Notes under the pieces: generated by a model
Databases searched by the model: none
Told to the model about the DNA's origin: nothing
The model's input: the letters and a program-made list of their open reading frames with translations, nothing else
In this document: in pieces, positions 1 through 11,140 of the stretch
Numbering within the stretch: the first letter of the stretch is position 1
Layout: each line of letters opens with the position of its first letter
Made by a program: the position numbers and the translations under genes
DNA from: Plantago major
Lineage: Eukaryota > Streptophyta > Magnoliopsida > Lamiales > Plantaginaceae
DNA length: 64,000 nt
NCBI GenBank assembly: GCA_026545765.1
Contig: CM048843.1
Span: 3,968,001 to 4,032,000, forward strand
Reading direction: 5' to 3'

Positions 1-739
1 TTGTATGATAACTTTGAATATTTTATTAGATGTCTATATGCTCTATCCTATTCTCAGTATTCATCTAGACAGGGAAGGCAATATGTGGTCAAATGGGGAG
101 CTTTAATTGATTAGAAAGTTCACAAGTTGCAGTTTTGTGACTCTGTATTGGTTTTCGGTTCAGATTGGAGGAGTTTGGGTCTGGTAGTATTTTTTATTAC
201 CGGTAGTTCTATTTTGGTTGTATTGGTCTGATTTAGTTTTTAGCTTTTGATATGTGGCTGTACTTTGACAGGTTATATCACTTCTTGTGCTTTAATTTCA
301 TTGCAATAAAATGCCAAATGTATTTTACAATTTTCTAGTGTGGTTCGTGCTTCGCAGTATGCCAAAATAATAATAATCACATAGCTCTTTTGTTATGAAT
401 TGTGAACCCGAGTATGAATGTGATACTAGTAAGTGAACTGTACACATGAATACTCATTTGCTCGTTTACTTACCTTCAGTGATCTGTACACCTTTTCTTT
501 GGTTGCACGTGTCATGAAATGGTGATTTTAAAATTTCATCACTAATTCTTGCAATGACCGGTAACTATTTTTTGTTGTAGTATAAAATTCTATCCAAATA
601 GCTCAGGTCTTAAAAATAAAATCAAATGAATAGTGTGTTAAAAAACGCAATAAAAATAGCAGGTCCTGTAACTAAATTAAATGAATAGTGTATTAAAAAC
701 TCAACCGGTTTCATTTTAGAGTCCGGCTCCATGCTAGAT
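1..739. other. Intergenic sequence, left edge
   Basis: I see no coding signal here. The only structure is a short direct repeat near 624-700, where a segment beginning AAATGAATAGTGT and running into a run of A occurs twice about 52 bases apart. This stretch lies downstream (3') of the minus-strand Ulp1-like gene and probably holds its 3' end. Confidence 0.4.
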
Positions 740-749
740 TTGGCCAAAA

Positions 750-3700
750 TGCGGAAGGTCTACATCACAGGATCTTCTTCAAGCCCCCATGTAAAGTCCA
801 GATATATGGTATTGGAATGATGCTCATAGTGATCTTGTACAAGTTTGTTCAAGTCCTTGTCACTTTCTATACTGATAGGATCACCAATATACTGATGTGC
901 CTTGATTCTATAGGCTGCTTCTAGCACTTTTCCCACCGTCATTGTCATTTGATCAAATTCAGTAGGTATAGGATGGTAATCCTCCATTTCTGGTAATTTG
1001 CGAGCATATACACAAATTGGAGGCCTACAGAAAAATAAGTGTATAGTCAATTATTATTTTGGTACGAGTTGTAAAAAGAAAAGTGCATGAATGGAACGGG
1101 GCATCTTTAAGAAAAAATGGCAAGAGTAATCACACATGCTGTGGCTTTATTACATTGTGAAAATACAACATATTTGCTAATCTCTTGCAGTGGAGATAGA
1201 CTCCTCTGGTACATCGCATTGCGTGACAAAGTAAGTGTGTAACACTACATATGTCGATATAAAATAAATTTGCAAAATTGACTTCTTACAGGTCAATAGC
1301 GATTAACACATTCGAAAATATAAGGTTTAGGCACATATAGCCCGCATTGTAGCCGTAATATTGTTGATCGGTGTTATATGGCGAGATTGAATCAACATCT
1401 GAAAGTTAAATATCAATCATCAACATGCTATCCTTACCCGTCTTGTTGTTGTGGAGTCTTAAGATGCACCATCTTAAATTTGTGCCAATCTGAATGTATA
1501 AATTCTTGCTCTTTATATATTTCTCTCCATATCTTGCTGATCTTCTCTAATCTTGTAACCTGTTCAAATTATTTCACATATAAAACAAGAAGAGCATACA
1601 TGTATTGTTTGTATGTGTAAATCTTGCATTTCTCACCGCTTTCCGAACAAGAAACTGCCTGTGTTGTCTTGCTGATGGACTTGTCAATGTGTCAAAAATG
1701 AATATTTTCTGGAATCCAATGTTGATCGTGGCAGACAACCAGTGCTTTTCTACGTGAATTGGGATGGTAATGGTTCTGCATTCTGATGGATCTCCTCTGA
1801 GAAATTTTTTTTCACCTCCAAATATCATCTTGTCTATATGAGCATCTTCATTTGAGTCATTAATAGCCTGTGTCTACAATTTAATACCAGAAATACAATT
1901 ACTCAAAGTTCGCATATGACTGTTGAATTCACATTGAATTTGAACATACCAAAAACCATGTAGGGAAACACCAGTGGCAGCTGCTATAGGAGTCTGATCT
2001 TCTATCGCACCAGATAATATTCACGAGACAGTTTATTACCTGAGGTAAGCACGAATTTCATGTTAGTATATCTCGTGCATTCAAATACATAAACTCTATT
2101 ATATGATGTATGGGCATCATTCCAGTACTTACATCACTACATATCCAGTTGGTGCCTTGTAGGCTACATATACTTCTTCGTGTCAGGAATTCATTCTCAT
2201 ACCGAACAACCACTACCCTGCAAGGTTGGAAATGCCGGTCAATAATATATGAGTAAGTTGCACACTAGTCAATAGAGTAAATAAGTTAAAAGTAATTGAC
2301 TCACTCTTCTCCTTGATCTTTATCGAATAAGAATTGTGTTAAGCTATCACTTTCTGGCATAGCATCACAAATTTTATCATAAATGTCCTGTTTAGGATAA
2401 ACTGGTTGATAAAGCTCTTCCTCTGTGGTCTTTTCAAAGTTGACTGACTTCTGACAACCTTGTTTTCCTTGCAAGTCCGTGGCTGTCTGTGAGGGTCCCT
2501 TATTCTGTGGTGTGGCATCATTTACTGTAGAGCTATCCTTACATGCATTAATTACTAACTGACTGACTGCACTTTCAACATGGGCGTATCGCTGTTCCAT
2601 GTTGCTCATCTTACCATTTAGTAATTGAATTTGCCTATTTAGAAGGGCATTTTGATTAGCAACAAACTTTAGGAGTTGAATTGCATTGAGATTTTGTAGT
2701 TCATCATTCAAGGATGAAACTGTATCCTTGTTTTGCGGGTCTTTCATCTTTTCTTCCCCTATCTTTTGTTTCTTGCAGCCCTTTGGTGTCTCCACTTGAT
2801 GGTTATTACAATCCTGCATGAAAAATTTGAAATATAACTACCATTTCAATGAAACAAATCAAAGTTAAAGTAATAACGAGTTAGGTTCTAACAAAGTCGG
2901 TATTGTATCCTTTCATCTTTTTAAACTTTCCTAGAGCAACGTTCATGGCATCATCAGTCCATTGTTCCATGTAAGTTGAATTGGATGTGAGTTTTTTTTC
3001 CTGATTTGGATCCAAGCTCTGCATAATTGTTGTAAGGCCAATAACCTAACCAAGACGAAAATGTAGTTATGGTTTATTATTAAATGATTATATAATTTGC
3101 AACTTTTAAGGGGGGGAAAAGAAACCTGTAGTATTAACACGCAGCCCTTTATCTTGACACGCTGTGTATTCTTCTTGGGATTGTAGTTTTTTAGTCCATC
3201 CACAAGCCCTTGCAGCACGAATTCAGCCCAATTGTAGTCCCCTATATTTTGAATATCCACTAGATGTTCCAGCAGGTTTAACTTTAATGTGCTTCCATCG
3301 GTAGGTAAGAGGACTGTAGAGAACAAAAACATCATGTAAAGTATTTTGAATTCATCATTATGAGATTCACATTTATTAAGCTTCTCTTCCAGCATATTCA
3401 GGTCCATCTTCGTCTTCTTATCATCCATGAACCAAGCTCCATACATGTCTTGTCCTTGTGTTGTTGATTTACCACCTATAAGTTTATTGCCGTGTGGTAT
3501 GCCTAAAGCAACTCTTACAGTTTCTCCTGTTATTGTAATCGATTCCCCCAAAATAGTCAATGACCGAGTAGAAAGGTCAAAGTTAAGTAGCAACCATTCC
3601 AACAGTTTACCATTTATGTGTTTCATCTTGAGTTTTAACATGGACCCGAATCCCATTAAATCAACAACCAACCTTTGTTTGGGTGATAGAGCATCATTAA

Positions 3701-3851
3701 TACTGACTTGTCTTTTAAGTGCAGTTATGTGGTCAATTGTGGGTGCATCACGTTGTATGTTTGGAGATTGGATACTGAACATTGTTTGTTCTCTTGGTTC
3801 TTGTGCCCTAAAACCCTTTTTGCAAACATCTGGACTTTTGTTCTCCTCCAT
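750..3851 (-). pseudogene. Ulp1-like cysteine protease (peptidase C48) gene, probably decayed, mobile-element associated
   Basis: On the minus strand I can trace several exons. Exon 1 (3851 down to 3126, ATG at 3849-3851) encodes a helical domain typical of the region upstream of plant Ulp1-like proteases. It continues into 3045-2893 and 2813-2305, the latter lysine/glutamine-rich and probably coiled-coil. An exon near 2208-2100 reads SLQGTNWICSD, like the start of the C48 domain. An exon near 1850-1625 carries HVEKHWLSATINIG and FIFDTL, the catalytic His and Asp environment. A later exon near 1560-1440 ends in TPQQQDG, just before where the Asp-Cys-Gly motif should be. The family removes SUMO-like modifiers. 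Two signs of decay: an apparent frame break near 2015-2022, and the catalytic motif reading NAG rather than DCG near 1345 in the open frame. It lies directly downstream of the FAR1/MULE transposase gene on the same strand, an arrangement known from Ulp-carrying Mutator-like elements. Exon limits after exon 3 are approximate. Confidence 0.55.
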
Positions 3852-3969
3852 GTTCCGCTTCTTTCCGATGTTCTCTTTAAAATCCACTCAATTTCTGGTG
3901 CAGGTATGGGACAATTTAATATCTGAAAGGAAAGGCTTACCTCAGCCGTTTCTGGTGAGAGATTGAGAG

Positions 3970-5215
3970 AGAGGAGACAGATTATGCTGAAAAGTGTACA
4001 GGCGTCTTAATTGAGCAGGTAATTGTATATAATTTGCAGCATGTAACCCTAAATGGGCTCTAATTGGGCTTAATTTACTGTCCTTTGTCGATTTCTGCAG
4101 TGGAGCGGTCGTGGCCTCCTTCAATTGTAGTATCATTGCAGAAACAAGTAGATACTAGAACAAGAATATATTACAAGCAGTGAGTTATGTATGTAAAGTT
4201 ACAATTTTGCTGAGTTCTGCAGTGGAGCGGTCGTGGCCTCCACTTACTTCTCTGAAACTTCCTATGCTGAGTTCTTCAAAAATTACATATTCTTCCAAAT
4301 TTACTTGTTTCTATTGGTGTGGATATTGTTCACCATGCCTAGAGCATAATTTATTGGAATGAAATAGTGTGTATAGAGAAATGTTTGTGAATATATGAAT
4401 ACAGACTTTATGTTTTGTTGTGCGATAGAAATGATGTGTTGAATTTTCATGATGATAAGCATGCAGATTGCGTAACAAAAGCAATGTATTGGTGATATAT
4501 GCTGAGCCAAGTTATGAGCCAGGTTATTTGCTGATCTAAAAACATGAAGAAAATAAATAGTCTGAAACTGAGAAACAGAAATCTTAATGGACTCTATAAC
4601 ATGACAAGCCAACAGTGTACTAACCATTCTGCGTATAATACCAAAAAAGACCATTCAGGATGGACATATCCCAGCTGCCAGTAAATTCCCCACAACAATA
4701 TCACCAAATCCATTAAAACCGGAGTGAAATTGAATGTTTGGATCCAGAAAAAGTAGACAAGGGATAATTTCTACTTGTATATTTCTCATAATAGATCAGA
4801 AGAAGAATACATAGTAGTAATATTTTATAATAAATCAACAAAAACAGAGCAAATTAACAAGTCAGGTATATAAAATTATGTTGTATGGTCTCTAGCTGCA
4901 AACACACAACTACAAAAACACAAAAAAATCCTCAGTAATTAATCAGTACTTGTTCTGCATGCTAAACCACACTTCATGATGATCCTCGACAAAACTCCTA
5001 AAACAAAAGATCGAAACAATTGATGCTCAAAATAGATGACTTGCAGAAAATACGGCATCAGTCTTTCAATGTCAACCAACTCAATCGTCACATCACCTGT
5101 CAATTCGTGCAACAATTATTTCTAAACTTGTAAAAAAAAAAGTGAGTTATGTATAAATAACAAAACAACAATAGGCACCTTAGTTCGACATCGAGGTACT
5201 CCCGGGACCATCTTG
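3970..5215. other. Spacer between Ulp1-like and FAR1-like genes, with a 27-bp direct repeat
   Basis: No convincing gene. A perfect 27-base direct repeat containing GGAGCGGTCGTGGCC lies at 4093-4119 and 4215-4241. The rest is AT-rich. The stretch would hold the promoter and leader of the Ulp1-like gene and the 3' end of the transposase gene, both on the minus strand. Confidence 0.5.
4093..4241. repeat. Pair of 27-bp direct repeats
   Basis: The same 27 bases occur at 4093-4119 and 4215-4241, 122 bases apart start to start. They are GC-rich in an AT-rich setting. The flanking sequence is not repeated, so this is not a simple tandem duplication. It lies about 240-390 bases upstream of the Ulp1-like start codon. 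Function is unknown. Confidence 0.8.
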
Positions 5216-5219
5216 ATCT

Positions 5220-7548
5220 TTATTCGGGCATTTTCCTCTCTTATGTCCAGCCACCCTGTATTTTAACAATTAAGGGTAAAACATATCCAACAATAATAGA
5301 AAATTGAAATATAAAACTATCACAAATTCCACACTTTTGTAATGTGTTGGGCCGTTCTCCTCTGGATCTGGCATTCATAGGATTAGCTACCTTAGAATTA
5401 TTTGACGGTCTTGCAGGATCGCGGATGTCACGCAATTCTTCAGGAATATCATTAATATCCTCATCCACTTGTGTATCAGAAAGGCCTCTTCTTACACGTT
5501 TTGCTCCACGTTTCATTTTATCTAAGGCATCTATGGTGTCTGGTTCTGTCTGTGAAGCATCCAAAGACCAACGCATACTCTCTTTGTATAGATTCATAAA
5601 TCTTTGTCGTTGGGGGTCACCCGCCGAGAATAAATTTGGATAATATGGTTCAAGTTGGTGCCCGACTGATGATGTCCATCTCTCGTGGATGCAAGTTGAA
5701 GGGATCTCCTTTAAACCCAGGTTTTTAAATGCAGCAAATAAATGACAACAAGGCAAGCTCGTTGACTCCAGCATCTTACATTCACATGTAAAGCTATTTT
5801 CTTCAATATCAAAATCCACAGACCACCAAGTTCCGTCGAGTTTCCAACAATTAGCAAAAGTCAATCTGGACGCACAAATATCCACCGGGACGAGTGCTTG
5901 CTCATCATGAATTTGTTCCTGCACCTTACAAAATATGTTCCTGCTGTATACTTTGGCCGCATGATTAACAAGGTGATACAGGGCACTACGCTTTGGTTGT
6001 TGCACGGGTAAATTTGATTGGCGCTGACTATTAAAAGCATCCACCCTAAGCTTATGGAGCTCGTTAAAAAAATGTTTTAACAACTCAACAATCTTGAACC
6101 CTCGCTTGACACGAAGCTTGAAACGAGAGTTAAGCGACTCAGCTCTTTGGGTGGTCCTCATTAATGCAATAAAATGTCCTACACAGTGAGCCTCACTCCA
6201 CATTTCCCTTTTATTATACAAGTCAATAACCCAAGAATGTTCTGCGACATCGACATGTTGTTCAAGAAGTGCATTCCAAGACCACTCGAATTCTTCAACA
6301 GATAGATTTTTCTTCATTAATTCTGCAAGACCTGTACAGAAGTCTGGGATTTTAATCTTCTGTCTATAATTTTTTAGCAAGTGCCAACTACAAAGCCGGT
6401 GTTTTGTTTCCGGCAAGACATGCTTAATTGCATTACCCATAGCCAAGTCCTGATCCGTCATAATCGACAATGGTTTCTTACCCCCCATGGCCTTGATAAA
6501 CTGTTCAAACAACCAAATATATGAGTTTGTGGTCTCGTCACACATCAATGCAGCACCAAAAACACATGTTTTGAAATTATTGTCCACCCCAGATAGAATA
6601 ACAAGTGGATAACAATAAGTGTTTGTATTGTAAGTACTGTCAACCACCAAAGAATCCCCAAACAATTTATATTGAGCCCGTGAGAAACCATCTGCCCAGA
6701 ACAAATTTCTTAATGAATTATCTGCATCATATACAGGTTCATATATGAAATCGACATCACTAATTTTCATCCCGTCCAATAATCCTAAAGCCGTTGATGC
6801 ATCTCCATTTCTCACAGAATCATTTCGTTGCTTGTTCAGAAAGTTATATGCGTCTTTATCCTTAAAAGACAAATTTGAAGGTCCTCCATGGGTGAGTTTT
6901 AAAAGATCCAAAATATGACATGTTCTATGTCCAGCCGCATTCAAGATACTTATTACGACTTTGTCACCGGGTGATATTAACCTGAGAAATGTATAAAATA
7001 ACTACAGGAACAAGATGCTACAACCGGGAAAAAAATAACATAATGCAAAAACAAAATAAGAAATCCAAAAAGTAATTAAACCATAAGTACCTGTTAGGTT
7101 TTAGTTCATCTGACTCTAGACTTAAGAGCTCGTGGTTGTGTTCAGTTTCAAACTTCTTGACGAAGTACTTTTCGTCTTCTAGAGCAACCCGAAAACGTGC
7201 TTTACAACCAACCCGATTGTCTGGTTTCGGATTTCTAACTCGAGGACCGGCAGCTTCTCTACGAAAACCAGCACAAGAACATTCCCACAACATGTTCCTT
7301 ACCTCCTTCTTGTCTTTACCATACCCTTTGTGGCCTTTTCGGACATTAAATCCTTTTTGCGCACCATAGCTATGATAAAATGCGTTTGCATCAGCAATGC
7401 ATCTAAAGGCTAGCCCTTTTATTGTATCATCATCGAGAGTAAGATCATTTCCATTAAAAAATCGAACACCATCACGATATGAATTTTCAAAGTGACTTTC
7501 TTCATCGGATATATGCTCATCTTCTGATTTGTTGTCCTCCATCTGCAA
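5220..7548 (-). CDS. FAR1-related / Mutator-like (MULE) transposase
   Basis: Exon 1 (7548 down to 7091) gives about 152 residues with a FAR1 DNA-binding domain from about residue 47, with the zinc-binding pattern visible as ECSCAGFRRE, GCKARF and HNHEL. Exon 2 (6981 down to about 5318) gives about 555 residues with the MULE transposase domain: Asp in VVDSTYNTN, Asp in MTDQDLAMGN, then CSWHLLKNY and Glu in AESLNSRFK. A SWIM zinc finger follows (CEC, nine residues, CCH). The intron 7090-6982 has a GT donor and AG acceptor, and the frame carries across. The C-terminus looks like a CxxC zinc knuckle (KCGICD) interrupted by a small intron, with the last exon near 5255-5220, but I could not make the final frame fully consistent. 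At about 700 residues it has the normal family length and no internal stops. It is either a transposase or a domesticated FRS-type regulator. The adjacent Ulp1-like gene favours a mobile element. Confidence 0.75.
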
Positions 7549-7559
7549 TTAATTCCAAG

Positions 7560-8383
7560 ACAATAAATTGAACTCTTGCGAACTATGAAATAATTAATTC
7601 TTTGCAACTTCTTGTTTGAAACAGTAGAACTCTTCCAATATCTTTTATACCTCTCTAGGAATCAATATATTATACTATGTTGTTGCATGCCTTGGAATTT
7701 AATCGCTATCAAAATATATCAATTTGCATAGGAACCAAAAACTCTAATAAAATTAAGAGTAAGATAAGAGGGCCAGTTCTTATTAATTTATCTCATTCTA
7801 CATTCTGTCAAGGACTTTGCTTTGTCGTGCATACTAGAATGGAATAGAAACTCAAGAGTAGACTCCACAACTTAACATAGCAGTACATTAGCATCTTAAA
7901 TTGTTTTTCCCATAGCTCCAAGTATATTATTTACTTTCCAATTCTCAGCTGAAGAGTTGTTTTCTTCTTTCCAACTTATATTTTCAGCAAACAAAAAGGG
8001 AACAATACATAACATATTAATTTACAAATTAAAAGGTGATCAATCCATGTAGCTAAACTAAAATCCAGATAACAAAGCTTGATAGTCGTTCCATCTAAAC
8101 TTAATCGGTCCAGAAAATGCAATTCAGAGAAAATTACAACCTGGATAGAATATTTTGTTCCAACCTGGATTGTAGTACCCAAATATGACGCCGGACAGAG
8201 CAAGACGGATCGGAGCGGATCAGAGCAGAGGCAGAAGAAGAATAGAAAACGCAGAGCAGAGGCCGAAGAAGAATAGAAAACGATTACGTCCTGACTGAAG
8301 AAGACCCAATAAAAAAAAGCCCTAAATCGAATTTTGATTGCAAAACGACTGTTTAAATAGACAACTCTTCCGTAACAAACCAC
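7560..8383 (-). promoter_or_regulatory. Probable promoter, 5' leader and leader intron of the FAR1-like gene
   Basis: Read on the minus strand, a TATA-like TATTTAAA lies near 8352-8359. It is followed by a pyrimidine-rich leader that contains a 31-base tandem duplication (8221-8282, one mismatch). A donor-like CAG/GTTGGA lies near 8165. This would place a leader intron between about 8163 and the start-codon exon near 7560. There is no transcript evidence, so the boundaries are inferred. Confidence 0.4.
8221..8282. repeat. 31-bp tandem duplication in a leader
   Basis: Two adjacent 31-base units, beginning CAGAGCAGAGGC, differ at one position (A versus C). They fall in the presumed 5' leader of the FAR1-like gene. 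Confidence 0.85.
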
Positions 8384-8393
8384 AAATTACTAA

Positions 8394-8530
8394 TGGTCTA
8401 GTGGTAGATTGATGTTCTTCTGGCTCACAAGACCATGGATCGAACCCATGTAGCGTGTTAACTTTTTCTCTTAAATTTTGGACAATTAATGATGATAATA
8501 ATAATAATAAATTAAAAAAATAAAATAATA
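8394..8530 (+). repeat. tRNA-like SINE head
   Basis: TGGTCTAGTGG at 8394-8404 matches a Pol III A box and GGATCGAACCC at 8437-8447 is close to a B box (9 of 11). They are 32 bases apart, as in tRNA genes. There is no acceptor stem, so it is not a working tRNA. The sequence ends in an A/T-rich simple tail (GATGATAATAATAATAATAA). This is typical of a tRNA-derived SINE or a fragment of one. Confidence 0.45.
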
Positions 8531-10010
8531 ATAATAAATAATTTCGTGAAATAAAAAAAATAATTTTTTACATTTTTATTTTTTATTCTCGAGGGCAAAT
8601 TTGGTATTTTACTTTAAATTTGTATTTTGTTATTTTTAAATATTTATAAGGCGAAAGGCGATTGACGTGTCGCCAAAAGGCGATAGGGCGATCGCCTTGC
8701 CGCCTTGGACGATTTGATGTAGACCGTTAGATCAAAGATCTAATGCTGTATATATAATTGCCTGTTGTCAGGCAGGGCGAAGCCTGCCTGTCCGTAGAAA
8801 AGCCCAACTTTGGTTTATTACATCCATTTTTCCGTTGCCATTCAAGGTTCAGTGAGAAACTAAATGTGGAAATATTTCAATATTTAAATCAAATCACATT
8901 TCGTATAATAAGGTCTTTAAGAAGAAGATTGTCCAATTCTAATATAATATACGAACAGGTCTTGTCGATGATACAAAGTCTGGTTGAATACTGAGTGATT
9001 ACATTTGTTCCCTTGTAAACTTATAAATAACTAAGCAAGTGAAAAAATGGTGTCCTATAGTTACAATCGTTTATGAACGGTTATACCAAAAAAAACTAGA
9101 CTACAGCTGAGGGCGTATGGTATTTTTCTTTTCTTTTTTTCTTTACCTTGTCTGTTTGATACTCTCTCTCGGTCTCAACTTTTCTTGGGTTCGAACACAA
9201 ATTTTAAGAGAAAATTGAATAAAATATGAAGTAGGATAAAACAATATTGGTGGGTTTATAATATATTTAATGTTAAAGTTGAAGTAGTGATTGATAAAAA
9301 AAGAAAATGAGAATTTTTTTTTGGGGAGTAAGTCTCCTGAAAGATTAAAAGAGACGGACAAACATTACAGTTATATCAAAAAACATTAGGGGTTTTACTA
9401 AAAACATCGGTGATATACATATACATAAAAATAATATGAAGTGTCCACTAAAACATTATGCATATACTTAAGAACATCAATCCGCCTCTCAGGTCTTTCA
9501 CTAATACATGTCTCTTCCAAGACTTTGTATTTGTTGGGACATCAAAATTGTAAAATGAAAAGCTATTCCCGAGTAGTGAATAAAGTTATGATACATAGTG
9601 AATAAAATAGAGAGAATGTGAATAAAGTATGCGACAAATTTTCCATTTAAGGAAGGTGGAGTTGAGTTTGACAGACTAAAACGAAATACGATAAGTTGAG
9701 GAAGTTGAGTTCACAGCGGAGTATGTATATATAGAAGTGGATAAATAGTAAAAACAAAAAGGGGGAAAAGGGTGGATTTACCAGAAGCTTTAAATGATCA
9801 GATTGGATCCGCCTCACTTTACAAGACCATATCATAGTAATAAAAATAATAAATATGTCGTTGTCGTCGTCTTCTACTTCCTCCTCTACCTTTCACTCTC
9901 AGAAATCACTCTTCTTCTTCTACATAACATAACTACATAACATAATATTATTATCTAACAATAATCATTCCATTGTAAGTATATGTCTTCTTCACTATAT
10001 ATAAATTATA
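8531..10010. other. AT-rich intergenic DNA with a GGCG-rich hairpin patch
   Basis: There is no gene. At about 8650-8710 a GC-rich patch contains several GGCG and CGCC motifs, including GGCGATCGCC, able to fold into hairpins inside an otherwise AT-rich region. The rest is non-coding with scattered poly-A and poly-T runs. Confidence 0.4.
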
Positions 10011-10240
10011 CTACCTCTATTTCAGAAAAATTGTTACATTATTCAATCGTTTCTCGATTGATTATTAATTTCTTAAGCGATATTAATAAATAAATTATTA
10101 AAATTATATAATGAATATTTATTAATTAATTTTTTATTATATAATTTTATTAAATTATTTACTTTTATCGTTTATGAGTAATTAAACTCAAGACAAATGA
10201 CCAAAAGCCAAATGTAACACTTTTTCTGAAATTGGGGGAG
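10011..10240. mobile_element. Stowaway-type MITE (Tc1/mariner)
   Basis: Terminal inverted repeats begin CTACCTCTATTTCAGAAAAA on the left and, read inward from the right, CTCCCCCAATTTCAGAAAAA. The element is flanked by TA on each side (10009-10010 and 10241-10242), the target preference of Tc1/mariner elements. It is about 230 bp, AT-rich and non-coding. It lies about 0.3 kb upstream of the presumed QUA2-like copy A promoter. Confidence 0.85.
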
Positions 10241-10429
10241 TATTATTTAACTTTAATCCCTGAAGTATCATAATATAATTTAATTTTACAATTTATATTT
10301 ACGATTTAAGATTAATTTCTAGTCAAAGTTAAAAAAGTTTAACTGCAAAAAGTTAAAATGAGATAGTTGGGAGGGGATGGAGTAATTACAATCCAATTCC
10401 ATCCCCCTCACACACCGTCAATTGTAATC

Positions 10430-11132
10430 TCCTCTCTTTCCTGAAACAGTAACAACCCAAACCGCGTAAGCAATTGGCTACCTTTCTACTTCCTCACTCT
10501 TTCTCTGTCTCTCTCTCTCTCTATAGTCTATACTCTATACTATAAAAACACATTCAAAATGCTCTGCAAATGCCAACCGTAGTTCATACTGCTCAAATTG
10601 AAAACCTTGTTATTTCCTTCTTCCTTTTCTCATTTTGCATCTCCTTTTAGGTACGTGCATATTTGTTTTTCTAAATATATGCTTCTGTGTTTCTCTATTG
10701 TGTTTCCTGATTCACCAGATTGGATTCAACCTGGTAGTTACTGTCCTATCTGTATATTCGATTCAATTTAATTTAATTTAATTTAATTCAGTTGGTATAA
10801 ACTACTTCATAGTTTTCTGTGATTTGTTTGGAGTTTGAGCTCGAATTAAACCATTTAAGTATTTTTGAAGAACATGAAGTATTTGAACTACTTTAAGTAT
10901 TTTTGAAGGTTTTCTGGATTGGATTGAACTTGCGAATGTGTTGTTGAAGAAGTTTAATTCCTTCTCGTGTTTGAAATTATTATCATGTTGCATTCAGTTC
11001 ATGTCACATGAATCACATGTAGCTTACTCTTGCTTTATGCCTCTAATTCTGTGAGGTTTATTCAATCAGATTTGCATATAGATCTACTCAGTAGCAGAGT
11101 TGTTTTTTCATCTTTCTTTTATGATTATTCAG
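10430..11132 (+). promoter_or_regulatory. Promoter, 5' leader and leader intron of QUA2-like copy A
   Basis: A CT-rich patch (about 10497-10523) is followed by TATAAAAACA at 10541. A leader exon seems to end at 10650, with donor TTTTAG/GTACGTG. The leader intron runs to the acceptor TATTCAG at 11132, eight bases before the start codon. A block at 10453-10473 containing CCGCGTAAG has a close match upstream of copy B at 39263-39282, so part of the regulatory region was duplicated with the gene. Transcription start is inferred only. Confidence 0.5.
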
Positions 11133-11140
11133 GTTGTAGA

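Noticed and set aside
8394..8465. Functional tRNA gene
   Set aside because: A and B boxes are present but there is no acceptor stem, and the B box has two mismatches. Better explained as a SINE head.
10290..10382. Second Stowaway next to 10011-10240
   Set aside because: GGGAGGGGATGGAGTA at the right looks like a Stowaway end, but I found no convincing left partner.
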